From NCBI GenBank assembly GCA_035687255.1, contig DASRYI010000305.1, positions 1 to 8,060 of the forward strand: 8,060 nucleotides of DNA, written 5' to 3'. Source of the stretch: JAKEHA01 sp035687255 (GTDB lineage Bacteria; Krumholzibacteriota; Krumholzibacteriia; WVZY01; JAKEHA01). The translations under genes and the position numbers were made by a program. Position 1 is the first letter of the stretch, and each line of letters begins with the position of its first letter. Shown here piece after piece: positions 6,990 to 8,060 of the stretch. Below the pieces are notes generated by a model that was not told where the DNA came from, searched no databases, and was given only the letters and a program-made list of their open reading frames with translations.

Positions 6990-8060
6990 ATGAATCGTCC
7001 TGCGGCACCATCAGCATTCCATGCCGGCATTGCCTGGCTGGCGGCCCCGGTCGCCGCCGGGGTTGCGTTTTCCCTCTATCTCATCATCCACGCGCACCGG
7101 GCGAACCACGGCATCGACTGTTTTCCGCTCGATGACCCGTGGATTCATCTGACCTACGCGCGAAATCTCGCGTTTCATCACTCCTTCAGCTATTTCCCGG
7201 GCGACCATCCCACCGCCGGTTCCACATCACCGCTGTACACACTGTTGCTGGCGCTCGGATTTCACGTCACCCGCAACGAAAAGCTCCTGAGCTGGGTGCT
7301 GGGAATTCTGTTTCAGGCCGGGTTTCTCGTCATGGCCGCGCTGTGGGCGCGCAAGCGGCTGGGCAGTTCTCTGTTGGCGGCGGCGTTCGTTCTCGTGCTG
7401 GGCCTGGATGCGCGCCTCGCCATCCTTTCCGTGTCGGGAATGGAGACCAGCCTGTTTCTGTTCCTCATGGCGGCTGCGTTCTGGGCATGGGCGGAGTCGC
7501 GCGCGGTGTGGCTTGGCCTTGCCCTCGGCCTGGGGGTCTGGACACGGCCCGAGTCGCTGATTCTGGCCGGCGTGCTGGTACTGGTGACTCTGCTTGGCCG
7601 GACCCGGAGCCGACGGGCCGGGGAGAAGTCGCAACCGCGCGTGATGCGCTGGGCGATTCCGTTCGCTGCACTGGTGCTTTTGTACTTCGTCTTCAACCGG
7701 CTGACGGGCGGAACGTTCTTTCCCAACACCATGGCGGCGAAACACGCGGCCTACCAGCAATCGCGCTGGTTCTTCATGACCCACGGGGTGCGCGAGGCGC
7801 TGCTCTCGTCCGCGTTCGTGGTGCTCACGCCGCTCGCCCTGATCCAGATCGGTGCGGAAGGCGCGCGTGCACTCCGGCGCAAGCGTAGCAACCTGCTTGC
7901 GGAGGCGGGATGGGTGCCGGCGCTGGTTCTGGCGTATGTGGTGTTCCTGCCCTATGCGCACCGCTTCTCGCGCTATCTGGTGCCGGCGTTGCCGGCGATC
8001 GCCCTGCTGGGACTGGCGGCGCTGCAGGGAATCGGCGCGCGGCTTTCCGCGCGACGTGTG
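6990..8060 (+). CDS. GT-C superfamily membrane glycosyltransferase (3' end outside window)
   Basis: An uninterrupted frame of 357 codons runs off the right edge. It encodes a polytopic inner-membrane protein with about 10-11 hydrophobic segments, the first at about 12-33. GT-C enzymes transfer sugars from polyprenyl-phosphate donors to acceptors on the periplasmic face. Supporting motifs are D48-D49 in LDDPWIHLTYARNLA, in the first loop where GT-C enzymes carry their catalytic acidic pair, and GSTSPLYTLLLAL (77-89). Further motifs are SGMETSL (M151), WTRPES (184-189), FFPNTMAAKH (from about 243) and RYLVPALPA (328-336). This set is typical of the family annotated as mannosyl- or arabinosyltransferase-like, including AftB-type proteins (recalled). 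Donor and acceptor cannot be told from sequence. The ATG at 6990 follows the DUF885 stop by 23 bp. AGGAA at 6971-6975 is too far for a strong ribosome site, so coupled translation is possible. The C-terminal periplasmic part, if any, is not visible. Confidence 0.85.
   Translation, partial: MNRPAAPSAFHAGIAWLAAPVAAGVAFSLYLIIHAHRANHGIDCFPLDDPWIHLTYARNLAFHHSFSYFPGDHPTAGSTSPLYTLLLALGFHVTRNEKLLSWVLGILFQAGFLVMAALWARKRLGSSLLAAAFVLVLGLDARLAILSVSGMETSLFLFLMAAAFWAWAESRAVWLGLALGLGVWTRPESLILAGVLVLVTLLGRTRSRRAGEKSQPRVMRWAIPFAALVLLYFVFNRLTGGTFFPNTMAAKHAAYQQSRWFFMTHGVREALLSSAFVVLTPLALIQIGAEGARALRRKRSNLLAEAGWVPALVLAYVVFLPYAHRFSRYLVPALPAIALLGLAALQGIGARLSARRV

Noticed and set aside
7139..7888. Plus-strand open frame of 249 codons inside the glycosyltransferase region
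   Set aside because: It is in a different frame from 6990-8060, which has clear GT-C motifs and membrane segments. The competing frame is Arg/Gly/Ala-rich without any family signal.

Overview
The window is GC-rich and densely coded, with five genes. It looks like a chromosomal segment of a Gram-negative bacterium: there is an exported DUF885 peptidase with a Sec signal, a GT-C envelope glycosyltransferase and a CusS-like sensor kinase. The mix fits a metagenomic lineage of the FCB/Planctomycetes or Eisenbacteria/Krumholzibacteriota kind, but the sequence does not fix the phylum. I saw no rRNA, tRNA, CRISPR array, transposase or phage gene, and no stretch over 300 bases lacks a gene.

Layout. 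(1) Positions 2-1012, plus strand: the C-terminal part of a membrane sensor histidine kinase (TM, HAMP, HisKA, HATPase), cut by the left edge. (2) Positions 1057-1431, minus strand: a small SpoIIAA/STAS-like protein convergent with the kinase. A short imperfect direct repeat lies in the 44-bp gap between them. (3) Positions 1432-1540: a divergent intergenic region with two perfect inverted repeats and a plausible minus-strand promoter. (4) Positions 1541-5074, plus strand: a 1177-residue protein with two tandem BadF/HgdC-type ATPase domains fused to a cysteine-rich DUF2229/COG3581-like C-terminal half. (5) Positions 5075-5208: a gap holding a strong stem-loop (5117-5162) and a clear Shine-Dalgarno sequence. 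(6) Positions 5209-6966, plus strand: an exported DUF885 putative metallopeptidase. (7) Positions 6990-8060, plus strand: a polytopic GT-C glycosyltransferase, cut by the right edge and probably co-transcribed with the DUF885 gene.

The most notable gene is the tandem activase. Both ATPase halves keep the two cysteines, 39 residues apart, that in homodimeric HgdC-type activators hold one [4Fe-4S] cluster across the dimer interface. One polypeptide could therefore form a pseudo-dimer, with the cysteine-rich C-terminal half as its built-in electron acceptor. No separate dehydratase or reductase partner is encoded here. The other genes do not form an obvious pathway with it, and I see no clear case for a wholly new multi-gene system.
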